The notes: generated by a model from the letters alone, not told the origin. 64,000 nucleotides of DNA from Planctomycetaceae bacterium (GCA_002709045.1 PAPJ01000008.1:226294-290293), one strand, 5' to 3'. Positions 8,035-17,826 are shown, counted from the stretch's first letter. Translations and numbers: made by a program.

Positions 8035-10180
8035 CACGAGAACCTAAGAGCCGTAATGCATTTAATACCACCAACATCGTGGCGCCTGTATCAGCCATTA
8101 CGGCCAACCACAAATAAGCAAATCCAGATAAGGCCAAACCCAAAACTAACACCTTCGCTCCAATCGCCAACGTAATATTAAAGCGAATCGTCCCCCTGAC
8201 TTCCCTGGCAAAACGAACCAGCCACGGTAGTTTTCGCAGATCATTATTCATTAACGAAATATCTGCTGACTTGAGGACGACTTCTAACCCCATAGCTCCC
8301 ATAGCAATTCCAACATCAGCTTGTGCCAAAGCCGGGGCATCGTTGATCCCGTCACCCACCATGGCAAGTTTTTCCTGCCGGCTTAACTGCTTGACGAAAT
8401 CCATCTTTTTCTCTGGCAACAATTCCCCCTGAGCCGCTGTAATTCCAAGTTGCTCACGTACCGACTCCACATTTGCGGCAACATCACCTGACAGAATTTG
8501 AGTTCGTTTAATACCTAATGCATTAAGACTTTGAATCACTTTCGCACTCTCAGCACGTAACTCATCACTAAAACGAATAATCCCCGCTAGCTGCCGATTC
8601 ACCCCGACAACCACCACAGAACAATCTGCCTGATCGGTCTCCAGCTGTTCTACCAGTTCAGTCGTATCCTGCAGCAACTCCATAGCCCAGCTAACGCTAC
8701 CTACCCAGATATCACGACCACCCAACTGGCCACGGATTCCACGCCCATGGAAGGTTTCAGTTTTAACACCAGGATCAGCTGTAAGCCCTTTTTCCTGTGC
8801 ATATTGCCTGATGGTATTGGCCAACGGATGATTACTGCTGAACTCCAATGACAAGGCAAGCTCAAGCAATTCATCTGGCGAAACAACGTCAGAGACCCAA
8901 ATCGAATCGATCGCTGGACGGCCATATGTTAGCGTTCCCGTCTTGTCAAAACAAAAAACCGTAACCGCAGCCATCATTTCGAGAAACCTTCCTCCTCGAA
9001 TCAAGACCCCATCCTGAATACCGCGTGTCAGGGCAATCGTAGTTGCCACCGGAGTTGAGATAACTAAAGCACACGGGCAGGCAATCACAAGCACCACCAA
9101 TGCTAGATGAAAATACTGATCAAACGGCAAATTAAATACAACTGCCGGAATGGTCATCAGCAACAAGGAGATCAGCATCACCAGCGGCGTATAAATTTCT
9201 GCAAACTTCTCCACCGTTGTTTGGATTCCGGCCTTTTTACGCTGTGCATCTGCAACCATCGTCATCGTACGCGTAATCGTCGAATCATTGACACGACAGG
9301 AAGTCTTTAATTGCAGTGTCCTATCAATGTTCGTGGTACCGGCAAACAGGCGGTCTCCAATCCGCTTGGTGGCCGGTAATGATTCTCCAGTAATAGCCGA
9401 TTCGTTAACATGAGATTCTCCCTTTACGACGTGTCCATCAAGAGGGATCACCTCACCAGCCCAGACCTCAACCAAACTACCAACATCGACTTGTTCGATA
9501 GGCAACTCAACCGATTGTCCATAGCCTGACTTTCGACATCGGGCGATCAATGGAGACTGTTGCAAGTGCCCGCGCATCGCTGTCTGCACCTGCTTCATAC
9601 TCCATTGCTCCAGCCAAACAGACAGAGAAAACAGCAGAGTGACCATGCTGGCTTCAAACCACTCACCCAGCACTAGCGCACCGAGAACAGCAACTGACAT
9701 TAGCAGGTTCATATCTGCACGACCGCGAATCACGGCCCGCAATGCTGCCGGGATAACAAAAACCAGTCCCAGCAGGATGCTCACACCATAAAGTACCCGC
9801 GTATAAACCGTGGTGTCACTGGTAATCCAATCCAGCAAACCGTTAACCGGAACAAATTGGACAGCGTGAAAAATAATCCCGGCCAAAAAGAAAAGTCCGG
9901 CCAACCAGGTAATCACCGTTCGTATACGTTGCTGACGACTCTGAAAGTCACTCATCTCACGTACATCTCGCCAGGGGTGCGCTGTCATCCCTATCTCAGA
10001 AATAAATCTGGCGACACCATTGGGTGTAACAACCGCGGGGTCATGCTGCACATTTAAACGCTGGCTAAAAAGATCAAACTCCATTTGGCCGATGCCCGGT
10101 TTGCGACTCAGCTCAGTTTCAATGAGCGTAACCTCTGCCGGACAGCACATTTCTTCGATGAATAAGCTTAACCACTGCAT
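8027..10180 (-). CDS. zntA: P1B-type heavy-metal ATPase, Zn/Cd/Pb-exporter class
   Basis: A 717-residue P-type ATPase with all hallmarks: TGES near residue 263, the CPC metal motif in VIACPCALVIS near 368, the phosphorylation motif DKTGTLT near 411, the P1B HP dipeptide (SSNHPLA), and GDGINDAPALAQADVG near 609. The last membrane helix contains ADTGATMLVVLNALRLL, with the Asp that marks the P1B-2 (ZntA, zinc/cadmium/lead) class. The N-terminal ferredoxin-like metal domain has MCCPAE (residues 11-16) instead of the common GMDCPxEE. Predicted function: ATP-driven efflux of divalent metals across the inner membrane. The upstream region to purM is 78 nt; no metal-responsive regulator is adjacent. 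Confidence 0.88.
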   Translation of the reverse strand: MQWLSLFIEEMCCPAEVTLIETELSRKPGIGQMEFDLFSQRLNVQHDPAVVTPNGVARFISEIGMTAHPWRDVREMSDFQSRQQRIRTVITWLAGLFFLAGIIFHAVQFVPVNGLLDWITSDTTVYTRVLYGVSILLGLVFVIPAALRAVIRGRADMNLLMSVAVLGALVLGEWFEASMVTLLFSLSVWLEQWSMKQVQTAMRGHLQQSPLIARCRKSGYGQSVELPIEQVDVGSLVEVWAGEVIPLDGHVVKGESHVNESAITGESLPATKRIGDRLFAGTTNIDRTLQLKTSCRVNDSTITRTMTMVADAQRKKAGIQTTVEKFAEIYTPLVMLISLLLMTIPAVVFNLPFDQYFHLALVVLVIACPCALVISTPVATTIALTRGIQDGVLIRGGRFLEMMAAVTVFCFDKTGTLTYGRPAIDSIWVSDVVSPDELLELALSLEFSSNHPLANTIRQYAQEKGLTADPGVKTETFHGRGIRGQLGGRDIWVGSVSWAMELLQDTTELVEQLETDQADCSVVVVGVNRQLAGIIRFSDELRAESAKVIQSLNALGIKRTQILSGDVAANVESVREQLGITAAQGELLPEKKMDFVKQLSRQEKLAMVGDGINDAPALAQADVGIAMGAMGLEVVLKSADISLMNNDLRKLPWLVRFAREVRGTIRFNITLAIGAKVLVLGLALSGFAYLWLAVMADTGATMLVVLNALRLLGSRDD

Positions 10181-10258
10181 ATCTGGTTATCACTACTGAA
10201 AGCGACCTTTGCTGATACAAGTCCATCTATTATTCGGTTTGCCAAGTCCGAATGTCAA

Positions 10259-11320
10259 TTAAGACCAGCGAACGCTACCGCTACCACTTTCAATTTTCCC
10301 AATCACCCAACTTTTAAGACCTGAAGTTTTGAGCATCCGTTGGATGTTTTCGGCATAAAAAGGACTCACCACAAGCGTCAGACCGCAACCACGATTGAAG
10401 ACTTTATCCATTTCCTCTTCCTCGATCTCACCAAGTTTTTGAATCCAATCAAACACTGGTAATCTATCCCAGGAATTCCGATCTATCACGGCCGAAACAT
10501 CTTTCGGCATGATCCGTTCTAGATTTTCCTGAAGCCCTCCACCGGTAATATGCGCGATACCATGAACAACTTTTTTGACTTTGTAGTATGAGAGGATTCG
10601 CTGAAGTGCGCGGGCGTAAATCCTGGTGGGCGTCAGTAAGGCCTCGCCTACCGTTATCCCTAGTTCTTCCACATGGTCATCAACACTCAGACCTGCCATT
10701 TCAAAAACAACTTTACGGACGAGGCTAAATCCATTTGAGTGGACACCGCTAGATTCGACACCGATGACGATATCGTCAGCAGTAATCGCTGAACCGTCAA
10801 TTAATTCGTCTTGCTCGACAACACCTACACAGAACCCCGCCAAGTCATATTCGCCATGTTGATACAAGTCAGGCATAATTGCTGTCTCACCTGCCAGCAG
10901 AGCACAATCAGCGTCTACACAACCGTCACTAATTCCCTGCACCACTTGTTCCAATGCTTCCGGATCATCGTGACTCATAGCAACGTAGTCCAGAAAAAAT
11001 AGAGGCTCTGCCCCGCAACAAATAATATCGTTGACACACATAGCTACCAAATCGATACCGACCGTATCGTGACGTTCAACGAGTTGAGCCACTTTGAGCT
11101 TTGTTCCCACTCCATCCGTACCGGACACCAAAACCGGATTATTATAGGAACGTTTAAACAAACCGTTATGAAAATCCAGTTTGAAAAGACCGGCAAAGCC
11201 GCCATCGAGTCGCATGACGCGTGGCGAAAACGTTCGCTGCATCAGTTTAGGAAGACGCGACATTGATTCCGCGTATACTTCCAGATCGACCCCTGCATCC
11301 TTGTAAGTGGCCTTGGCCAT
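10259..11320 (-). CDS. purM: Phosphoribosylformylglycinamidine cyclo-ligase
   Basis: The 353 residues match PurM, which closes the imidazole ring in de novo purine synthesis (FGAM + ATP to AIR). Diagnostic segments are [10 protein letters not shown] at the N-terminus, [14 protein letters not shown] (the ATP/Mg loop), [46 protein letters not shown] and [17 protein letters not shown]. Length is the usual ~345. The ATG at 11320 is preceded by AAGGA about 10 nt upstream. It is not clustered with other purine genes; it sits between a DsbD-like gene and the P-ATPase gene on the same strand. Confidence 0.96.
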   Translation of the reverse strand: MAKATYKDAGVDLEVYAESMSRLPKLMQRTFSPRVMRLDGGFAGLFKLDFHNGLFKRSYNNPVLVSGTDGVGTKLKVAQLVERHDTVGIDLVAMCVNDIICCGAEPLFFLDYVAMSHDDPEALEQVVQGISDGCVDADCALLAGETAIMPDLYQHGEYDLAGFCVGVVEQDELIDGSAITADDIVIGVESSGVHSNGFSLVRKVVFEMAGLSVDDHVEELGITVGEALLTPTRIYARALQRILSYYKVKKVVHGIAHITGGGLQENLERIMPKDVSAVIDRNSWDRLPVFDWIQKLGEIEEEEMDKVFNRGCGLTLVVSPFYAENIQRMLKTSGLKSWVIGKIESGSGSVRWS

Positions 11321-11440
11321 CTAAGCATATCCTTCTCTAGAAGGGAAAACATAGCTGTACTTGTACGAGTAATTAAACCGCCATTTTACACTGTGTCTCG
11401 CGAAATAACAGTTAGCCAGCCGACGGATTCTGTGAACCTC

Positions 11441-13966
11441 TCATTTGTTCAACTCCTTAAGAATGCTTTGGATTTCACCGGCTGTATATGCCCCTACAAG
11501 CGTACGCGGCTCTTCCCCCTGACCGGGAGAATAGAAAGCAATAATCGGCAATTGCTTTCCTTTACCAAGTTTTTCCAACTCAGCATCTATTTCCAAACCT
11601 GTCTTGGAATCCATTTCTGTCCAGTCAGCGACTAACTGAACCACTTCATGTTCGTTCAGTGTACTTTGTACAGCATCTGTATCAAGGACGGCCTTCTTCA
11701 GTAATTTACATGTCAGACACCAGTCCGCGGTAAAATCTACCATCACCAGACGTTTGTCCTGGTTAATCAGTTCGGCAAGTCGCGAAGCCGTGTACAAATT
11801 CTTCTCGCCTTCCTTAATCGCTATCGGAACACCTCCACCTTCTAGCTGACGCTCAAGTACCTGCTTCTCAACAAATGCTTCTAAGCGACCTTCCATTTCA
11901 GTTGCGAACCAACCAAAGCAAAACCAACCCAGCAGAGAGGCAAAGATTATCGCGCCAAGTCGATGCTTTATCTTCGTACCCGCAGGTGCAGTAAATGGTA
12001 CTCGACCGTACCACCAGCATCCGGCCCACAAGGCAAACAAAAAGCCAATGGTTGGCACAATCAGTGAATAACCAATGTAAGTCATGATGAATACGATCGT
12101 TGCCAGCAAGATATACCCCATCAGCTCTTTGAATGTCTCCATCCAGGTTCCAGGCTTAGGAAGAAACCTCACAAGGCCAGGAAATGCGCCAATCACCAAA
12201 TACGGAAATGCCATTCCAATTCCCAAGGTGAAAAACACCAGATAGACGTTAAATGCTCCCTGAGTCCCGCCTTCCTGTGCCATTTGTTTTGCACAGTATG
12301 TCAACGCAACACCAAGCCCGGGGCCACTACAGGGAATTGCCAGAAGCGTTGTAATAATTCCTTTAAGATAAGCAGCAAGCGGCCCTTCTTTCTCAGCGGA
12401 TTTGGCCATCTCACTAGAGCCGACAAAGCCGGGAATCGGTATTTCCCAAACTCCGATAAAGCTAAGTCCCATTACAAAAATGACTGCAATCATAATAATG
12501 TTAAAGCTGTCACTTTGATTCTGCTGTCCCCAGCCTAGCCCCATAAAAATTGCTAACGAGGCAAAGACTAAAAAAACGGTCATCAGTCCAAGTGAATACC
12601 ACAAATTGAGCGAGAATATTTTACCTCGCGACTCACCTGCCTGTGTAACAAAGGACATGATCTTAAGTCCGATAACAGGAAGAACACATGGCATAAAGTT
12701 CAGAATAAATCCACCAAGCAACGCAAATCCCAATACGACCGTAAGTGACAATTCATCGGTCTGACCATCGCTGCCGACAGAATCTGCTGAGACTTGACTG
12801 CGGTTATCCTGCTCCGCATCAGAGGTCACAGGTGCCGATAAAAGACCAGCCAACGACATATCCAGTTCTGCATCGGTATTTACTTTTTGTGGAATACAAC
12901 TGCCTAGGTCATCAGTACATGCCAATGCATCAACAATCACTTTGATTTTCAGACCGGTTGGATCTCCCGGAGGAGCTAAAATTGGGACATCCCAATTAAC
13001 CGTCCCTCTGACTTCTTCAACATCTAGTTCACCGTAAACTTCATAGTGGTGAATTTCCGGCTCTTTGTCAGATACCACTTCACCGGAAATCTGAATTCCC
13101 TGCCCCGTTACCTTCAGGATTGTTGGTAGAGGACCACCGCGTTTCTGTGTTAATGAATAGATATGAAATCCGTCGGTAACAGTCGCCTGAATCCGGACAA
13201 CGCCATTTCCTGTTTGCGGATTAACGTAATAACCGGCCGTTGCCTTTAACTCTTTACGATCGTTTCCTGTCCCCGGTGACTCAAAACCACCCCCCAGACC
13301 GGGAGATTGAAACCCGCCGCCAAGGTCGAACGGTGAATTACTTAATCCTATACCGGATGGCTCATCGATTGCTTGGTCTTTTTCCGCTGGCGATTCATTT
13401 CCATCACCCGTTGGCTGCGGCTTGAAATCACCTTTGTAGCCTGCCGTAATCTCGTTTTTCTGAGGCACACAGATTCCCAAATCATTGGTGCAGGCAAGAC
13501 TAGTAACAATCAGTTTCAAAGCAACTGTAACAGGATCCTCAATTGGGCTTTCGAATGTAATTGGTGCCGTCCAGATAACCTTTCCGGTATGTTCTGCAAT
13601 CTCCAAATCACCATATGCTTCTTCATAACGATGAATTTTGGCCGGCTTATCCGGAGTAAACGCTCCGAACATTACCCCCTCTTCCGGAGCAACGACTGAA
13701 ATTCTGGTTGGTAACGGCCCACCTTTTTTCTGTGTGACAGAGTAGATATGAAAACCGTCCAAGACCGTTGCGGTAACAGTGACAATACCTTCGGTTTTCG
13801 ATCCTGACTTCAGCTGAAATTCGGCACTAGCTGTAACTTTAGGCGCATTACCGCCACCAAACTCTCCAAACTGTGCGCGGCTATCATCCTGAACCAGCAA
13901 AATAGAAGACAAAGCAACGAACAGCCAAAGAAAGCGACACTGAAAGATCTGTTTGTTCATATTCAT
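11441..13966 (-). CDS. DsbD-like thiol:disulfide interchange protein with duplicated N-terminal domain
   Basis: An 841-residue membrane protein. After a signal peptide (~1-31), two copies of a DsbD alpha-like periplasmic domain follow (~35-190 and ~240-375). Each has the matching strings DGFHIYS(V/L)TQK(K/R)GGPLPT. The CcdA/DsbD membrane core starts near 405, with the redox cysteines in FMPCVLP (~428) and AIPCSGPG (~545). A C-terminal thioredoxin domain carries WCLTC (~752). The architecture transfers electrons from cytoplasmic thioredoxin to periplasmic thiols. E. coli DsbD has ~565 residues and one N-domain, so the duplication explains most of the extra length. It ends 120 nt before purM. 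Confidence 0.88.
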   Translation of the reverse strand: MNMNKQIFQCRFLWLFVALSSILLVQDDSRAQFGEFGGGNAPKVTASAEFQLKSGSKTEGIVTVTATVLDGFHIYSVTQKKGGPLPTRISVVAPEEGVMFGAFTPDKPAKIHRYEEAYGDLEIAEHTGKVIWTAPITFESPIEDPVTVALKLIVTSLACTNDLGICVPQKNEITAGYKGDFKPQPTGDGNESPAEKDQAIDEPSGIGLSNSPFDLGGGFQSPGLGGGFESPGTGNDRKELKATAGYYVNPQTGNGVVRIQATVTDGFHIYSLTQKRGGPLPTILKVTGQGIQISGEVVSDKEPEIHHYEVYGELDVEEVRGTVNWDVPILAPPGDPTGLKIKVIVDALACTDDLGSCIPQKVNTDAELDMSLAGLLSAPVTSDAEQDNRSQVSADSVGSDGQTDELSLTVVLGFALLGGFILNFMPCVLPVIGLKIMSFVTQAGESRGKIFSLNLWYSLGLMTVFLVFASLAIFMGLGWGQQNQSDSFNIIMIAVIFVMGLSFIGVWEIPIPGFVGSSEMAKSAEKEGPLAAYLKGIITTLLAIPCSGPGLGVALTYCAKQMAQEGGTQGAFNVYLVFFTLGIGMAFPYLVIGAFPGLVRFLPKPGTWMETFKELMGYILLATIVFIMTYIGYSLIVPTIGFLFALWAGCWWYGRVPFTAPAGTKIKHRLGAIIFASLLGWFCFGWFATEMEGRLEAFVEKQVLERQLEGGGVPIAIKEGEKNLYTASRLAELINQDKRLVMVDFTADWCLTCKLLKKAVLDTDAVQSTLNEHEVVQLVADWTEMDSKTGLEIDAELEKLGKGKQLPIIAFYSPGQGEEPRTLVGAYTAGEIQSILKELNK

Positions 13967-14102
13967 TCCATAAATCCCGGGAAATCCTACGAGCGGAAAT
14001 CATTGGCGTAGGATAAAGTATTAATTTTAAACAAACGTTCTCAACGCATCTATAGAAGCCGCACTAACTTCAGAGTAAATCCAGATTAAGCATCAAACGA
14101 AT

Positions 14103-15068
14103 CTAACAGTCGATTCGTTGAGCGAGGCTTTTCAAATGCTGATTCACTTTTTCCATCTGTTTAAAAACTCTCTGTTCAGGACCAAGCCAAACAAGCCACT
14201 GCAGACCCGCTAGTACTACGTGAGCCTGATCAAAAAGTTCGACCAACGCAACATCCTGCTGCTCCAAAGACCGCTCAGTGCGATAATATTTAATACCCCG
14301 TGTGAATACCGACGTGTCGACAGTCGCATAACTCCCCAACAATCTGGCAATATCCAAACAGGCTGAATCCAGCTTAATCGCACCGAAGTCAATCACTCCC
14401 GAGATCTCTTCCCCCTGAAAAAATATATGATCTGACCAAACATCCGATAAAGCAGGCAATAAATCTAATTCAGAATCAGCGAAGCTCGCAAGCACGTTGA
14501 TTAACCACGGAAGCCGTCTGTTAGCCTGAGACACAAAAAGATCTGCTATCCCAGGATCCAGTCCTGGATACTTCCTTTCAGTCAAAAGATTCAATGAACC
14601 GTCGAACAACTGACGACTGAAATGATGTCGATAGGAGATCGCCGGAGACTGCCCGACATCCGATACAATACCGGCCGCCAGCCTGTGGTACCGCGCTAAC
14701 CACTGCATCGCCTGTTGCAACTGAGCCTCCGTAAGTGTTGAAGCATTACCCGGAGTTCCGGGTAACCAGGGGCTTAAATCCCACCAACGTTTTTCAATCC
14801 GGACAAATCGGCGACCGTCACGGGTTTCCACCGGAGCAGCGACAGGAAGGCCTTGCTGCTCTACTTCAGGAATGACGCTTTGAATCAGCGTTCGAGTCTG
14901 GTCAGAGGGTTTACCATCTGGCCATCGCTTTAAACAATAGAACCGGGAATTGTAGGTGACTTTCCAAATATCTGAACCGCTAAACCCTTGTCCTTCATGG
15001 AATGGAATAACGGAGTCCGGTTGCCGGATATCATACTCCTGCAAAACTCGTATAATTAAATTGGACAT
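14103..15068 (-). CDS. Aminoglycoside phosphotransferase/choline-kinase-fold protein with altered catalytic loop
   Basis: A 321-residue member of the APH/CHK kinase fold: a nucleotide-binding N-lobe (IWKVTYNSRFYCLKRW), a hinge, and the C-lobe segment EISGVIDFGAIKLD, whose Asp aligns with the metal-binding DFG-like Asp. The catalytic loop, usually HGDLHPGN, reads LSDVWSDH here. The catalytic Asp is kept while His and Asn are changed. The substrate is unknown and reduced activity is possible. Candidate starts are the ATG at 15068 and a GTG at 15077; neither has a clear Shine-Dalgarno. It is divergent from the PII gene, 51 nt away. Confidence 0.72.
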   Translation of the reverse strand: MSNLIIRVLQEYDIRQPDSVIPFHEGQGFSGSDIWKVTYNSRFYCLKRWPDGKPSDQTRTLIQSVIPEVEQQGLPVAAPVETRDGRRFVRIEKRWWDLSPWLPGTPGNASTLTEAQLQQAMQWLARYHRLAAGIVSDVGQSPAISYRHHFSRQLFDGSLNLLTERKYPGLDPGIADLFVSQANRRLPWLINVLASFADSELDLLPALSDVWSDHIFFQGEEISGVIDFGAIKLDSACLDIARLLGSYATVDTSVFTRGIKYYRTERSLEQQDVALVELFDQAHVVLAGLQWLVWLGPEQRVFKQMEKVNQHLKSLAQRIDC

Positions 15069-15119
15069 TAAGATCACAGGGGGGTATTAGCTAAAGCAGG
15101 TACATCGACCAAGATATCC

Positions 15120-15467
15120 ATGAAACTCATTATCGCAATTATACAGCCTACCAAATTAAAAGCCGTGCAGTCTGCTCTGGAAAAAGCCGGGGTAACCCGC
15201 CTGACTGTCTGTGATGCTCAGGGATTTGCCCGACAACGCGGTCAAACACCTCTTTACCGGGGTATGGAATACAAGTCTCAACTGCTAAGAAAAATTTCAC
15301 TTGAAATCGCGGTCAATGATGACTTTGTTCAACGCACAATTGACACCATCTGCCAGGCGGCAAAAACAGGGGCCGAAGGCAACATCGGAGACGGTAAAAT
15401 TTTCGTAATGCCTATGTATGATGTTATCGATCTGAGTGCCGACGTTCGGGGCCCTGAAGCTGTCTAG
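15120..15467 (+). CDS. glnB: PII-family nitrogen regulatory protein
   Basis: A 115-residue PII protein, a trimeric sensor of 2-oxoglutarate and ATP/ADP. The T-loop keeps GFARQRGQTPLYRGMEY, with Tyr at position 51, the residue uridylylated in proteobacterial GlnB. The C-terminal GDGKIFV (90-96) is intact. The B-loop is unusual: TGAEGNIGDG replaces TG(K/E)IGDG, an insertion of three residues at the nucleotide-binding Walker-A-like loop. No amtB or glnA is adjacent, so context does not tell GlnB from GlnK. The gene is monocistronic, between a divergent kinase-fold gene and a convergent receiver-like gene 26 nt away. Confidence 0.88.
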   Translation: MKLIIAIIQPTKLKAVQSALEKAGVTRLTVCDAQGFARQRGQTPLYRGMEYKSQLLRKISLEIAVNDDFVQRTIDTICQAAKTGAEGNIGDGKIFVMPMYDVIDLSADVRGPEAV

Positions 15468-15493
15468 CAAAACCTCTACTTCCCGAACTGTGA

Positions 15494-15841
15494 TTATCCG
15501 ACGGTGAAAATCTGGGGCAGGCTTTGGTTAAACTGTCCATTAGTCATAACCGTATCAAATCCCGCCTGTACAGCCGAGGCAAGTTTTTCTTCTTGTACAT
15601 GGGGACCAAAGGCAAGCGTTTTGAGCTGCTGCTGACTGGCAGCAACGACCTCAATCACAATTAGCGGATCAAATAATGAGCAGGATAAATCGAGGATCAC
15701 CAAGTCATATGTCCCTGCCTGTAGTTCCTCTTCCAGTTTTCCCGGAGAAAGCACCGTCTTCACGCTGCCACCATGCAGCGTGGCGGCATGAGCGACACGT
15801 GGGCTGAACATTAAATCACTAGAGAGAAATAAAGAATTCAT
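15494..15841 (-). CDS. Receiver-like (pseudo-receiver) domain protein
   Basis: A 115-residue alpha/beta protein whose pattern of strands resembles a response-regulator receiver domain. An N-terminal strand is followed by YDLVILDLSC, which places an Asp (D51) where the phospho-acceptor would be, then by AFGPHVQEEKLASAVQAGFDTVM. The conserved C-terminal Lys and the usual N-terminal acidic pair are not evident, so it may not be phosphorylated. No output domain is present. It lies 43 nt upstream of a membrane-protein gene end on the same strand. Function unknown; a stand-alone signalling or scaffold module is one possibility. Confidence 0.6.
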   Translation of the reverse strand: MNSLFLSSDLMFSPRVAHAATLHGGSVKTVLSPGKLEEELQAGTYDLVILDLSCSLFDPLIVIEVVAASQQQLKTLAFGPHVQEEKLASAVQAGFDTVMTNGQFNQSLPQIFTVG

Positions 15842-15884
15842 AATGTTATCGTGGCATGCTGATTGATGATTGGGAAAAAGGGGA

Positions 15885-17207
15885 CTACTGCGTGGATTGT
15901 TCTGTCGTCTGTTGAATTAAATCATCAAGGCCGTACTTGGTTTTGTCATCAATAACAAAAACCTCGTCCAATGGCGTATGATCAACAAACCGTCTTAATA
16001 GAAGATAGATACCTGAGACGCTGGCAAAGAAGAATCCGGCACAAAAGGCATCAGCCATCAAATGTGCAAACCAGTGAAGTCCCCAGATGATATTTGCTCC
16101 GATCAAAAATAGCTGGCTCTGGCCATCTGACGATATCTGACCGCTAACATATTCCTGAATCAAATGCCCTTCGCTTGCCGCTAAATTCATCCCACTGAAG
16201 ATTAACTGTTCAGCAAGGCTGGCAAAATTCTGAACTAATATCACCGATGGAATCCAGATAGCAATACTCACCAGGACATAAAATAAATACTGGATCGGAG
16301 CCTGAAAAGTGTAGGCAAACGAACGACTGGTGGCTTCGTAAACATCGCCTGCCTCTTCAGCGCTGATCGTAGGCCACATCAATGGCCAGCCAAAGCAGAA
16401 CCCGGTCAGTAATACTGCAACGCCAATACCGGCAGCAATCACAACAACCCAAAGTATCGAAGCCAGAATGACACCAATATCAAAATTCAATAGAAGACTA
16501 ATCAGCAGGATTGGCAACGAAAGTACAAAACAAGAGACTAAGACGAACAACGGTGACATCACGTATGAAATATATTTCTTACGCACATCTATTATTGCTT
16601 CCTTGATCCCTATTTTCTCTCCACGCCCAATACGTATCACGGCAATACGAGTAATCATCGCGCCAAAGAAACCCCACACGATAAGTAACCAAGCAAAATC
16701 AGCGATATAAACCGCATAGCCTGTTCTGACATCCAAGTCACGATTCCCGCCAAACAACGTGTCATGTAACTCTCCGACAAGCGCTAATCCATCGCCAACC
16801 ATCAGTCGTTGAAAGACTGATTCTGATGTTTCTGCAACTAAAGGATCTATAGTTGGAACTACATGATCTGTCGGATGAACTACGAGGCTTTGCTCAGGTT
16901 CTTGCGCCTCACTCGGCTGTGGATCTTCTGCTGCTTGCTGTAGTTCGGCGTGTTCTGTGAGGCGATCAGCCTGACTCGCGGGATTCTCGATTTCTTCCGA
17001 GGTCGCACCAACCAACGCAACAGCCGGTTGTTCTGAGATTAGCAAATTATCTACAATTCCCCAGCCTGAGACGGTTAAACCTACTCCGACGGATGCCAGA
17101 AATAAGACGGGGATACTTACAGCAACTGAGAAAGCTCGGGTGAGAATAATCCAGGGGAACACCTCACGCCAGTCAACTCCTTTAACCGTTTCATAATTAT
17201 TGGGCAT
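15885..17207 (-). CDS. Multi-pass membrane protein of unknown function
   Basis: A 440-residue integral membrane protein. I see a hydrophobic helix at ~17-48, then a soluble, acidic Glu/Ala/Gln-rich loop (~60-150), then about six further membrane helices between ~165 and ~410. The C-terminal tail is polar (FVIDDKTKYGLDDLIQQ). Conserved-looking features are the GFCFGWPLMWPTISAEE segment and YEATSRSFAYTFQAPIQY. They recall helical-bundle proteins linked to membrane organisation, but I do not recognise the family. It lies 24 nt before the yacG stop and reads in the same direction, so it may belong to the tail of the chaperone cluster. Confidence 0.6.
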   Translation of the reverse strand: MPNNYETVKGVDWREVFPWIILTRAFSVAVSIPVLFLASVGVGLTVSGWGIVDNLLISEQPAVALVGATSEEIENPASQADRLTEHAELQQAAEDPQPSEAQEPEQSLVVHPTDHVVPTIDPLVAETSESVFQRLMVGDGLALVGELHDTLFGGNRDLDVRTGYAVYIADFAWLLIVWGFFGAMITRIAVIRIGRGEKIGIKEAIIDVRKKYISYVMSPLFVLVSCFVLSLPILLISLLLNFDIGVILASILWVVVIAAGIGVAVLLTGFCFGWPLMWPTISAEEAGDVYEATSRSFAYTFQAPIQYLFYVLVSIAIWIPSVILVQNFASLAEQLIFSGMNLAASEGHLIQEYVSGQISSDGQSQLFLIGANIIWGLHWFAHLMADAFCAGFFFASVSGIYLLLRRFVDHTPLDEVFVIDDKTKYGLDDLIQQTTEQSTQ

Positions 17208-17231
17208 GACAACTAGATTCCTTTTTTAGTG

Positions 17232-17414
17232 TCAGAGTTCAGGACTTTCCTCTAACAACGGTTCTTCTTGTGTTGGTTCAAACGGCAAGCCATATTCTTC
17301 ATTAAACCAACGTCCCAAGTCAACCTGACGACAACGACTTGAACAAAAGGGCATGGCCTTTGTTTCATCTGTATTAAACTGCTTCATACATGTCGGGCAT
17401 GGCAACATCGTCAT
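17232..17414 (-). CDS. yacG: YacG-type zinc-ribbon protein (DNA gyrase inhibitor family)
   Basis: A 60-residue protein with the YacG signature: CPTC near the N-terminus, FCSSRC, and RQVDLGRWFNEEYGLPFEP. The four Cys would bind one zinc. In E. coli YacG binds GyrB and inhibits gyrase; whether it does so here is inferred by homology. I start at the ATG at 17414. A longer reading from a TTG at 17453 would add 13 unconserved residues. The acidic tail is like that of known members. It follows fmdB in the same direction after about 80 nt. Confidence 0.82.
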   Translation of the reverse strand: MTMLPCPTCMKQFNTDETKAMPFCSSRCRQVDLGRWFNEEYGLPFEPTQEEPLLEESPEL

Positions 17415-17494
17415 AACTGGCGCATTCCGTAAAGAAGGTTGGGGGGTGAACAAGTGGCTATTCTATCGAGCAGGCAGCTATAAATACAAATGCC

Positions 17495-17812
17495 TTAACT
17501 GTTTCCTGAAGACTTTTTAGGCGAGTCTTTTTCCGTGGGAGAGGACTTCTTGGATTTAGGACTCTTAGCTGTGGATTCACTGGAAGACTCTTTCTGCTTT
17601 GCCTTCTTCGCAGCCGACTTATAAGACTCACTGCGATAGTCCGTCTCATAGAATCCGGATCCTTTAAACAACAGAGCCGCACCTGTACCAAAGAGGCGAC
17701 GAAGCTTCATCTTGCCACATTTGGGACACTTTTTCTTATGCGCTTCGTTAATCCTTTGAAACAACTCAAAAGCATGTCCGCAGCTATCACATTCGTAATC
17801 GTATGTTGGCAT
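17495..17812 (-). CDS. FmdB-family zinc-ribbon protein
   Basis: A 105-residue protein with the N-terminal FmdB/CxxC-CxxC-SSSS zinc ribbon: MPTYDYEC followed by paired cysteines at 8/11 and 29/32 and the family string LRRLFGTGAALLFKGSGFYETDYR. The C-terminal half is a low-complexity Lys/Ser/Pro tail, as usual in this family. The exact role is unknown; members are described as putative regulatory or nucleic-acid-binding proteins. It begins 14 nt after the grpE stop and is probably in the same transcript as dnaJ-grpE. Confidence 0.85.
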   Translation of the reverse strand: MPTYDYECDSCGHAFELFQRINEAHKKKCPKCGKMKLRRLFGTGAALLFKGSGFYETDYRSESYKSAAKKAKQKESSSESTAKSPKSKKSSPTEKDSPKKSSGNS

Positions 17813-17826
17813 CGTTTATTCCCGAA

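Noticed and set aside
17458..17691. 77-codon ORF overlapping fmdB
   Set aside because: It is a frame-shifted reading of the Lys/Ser-rich fmdB tail.
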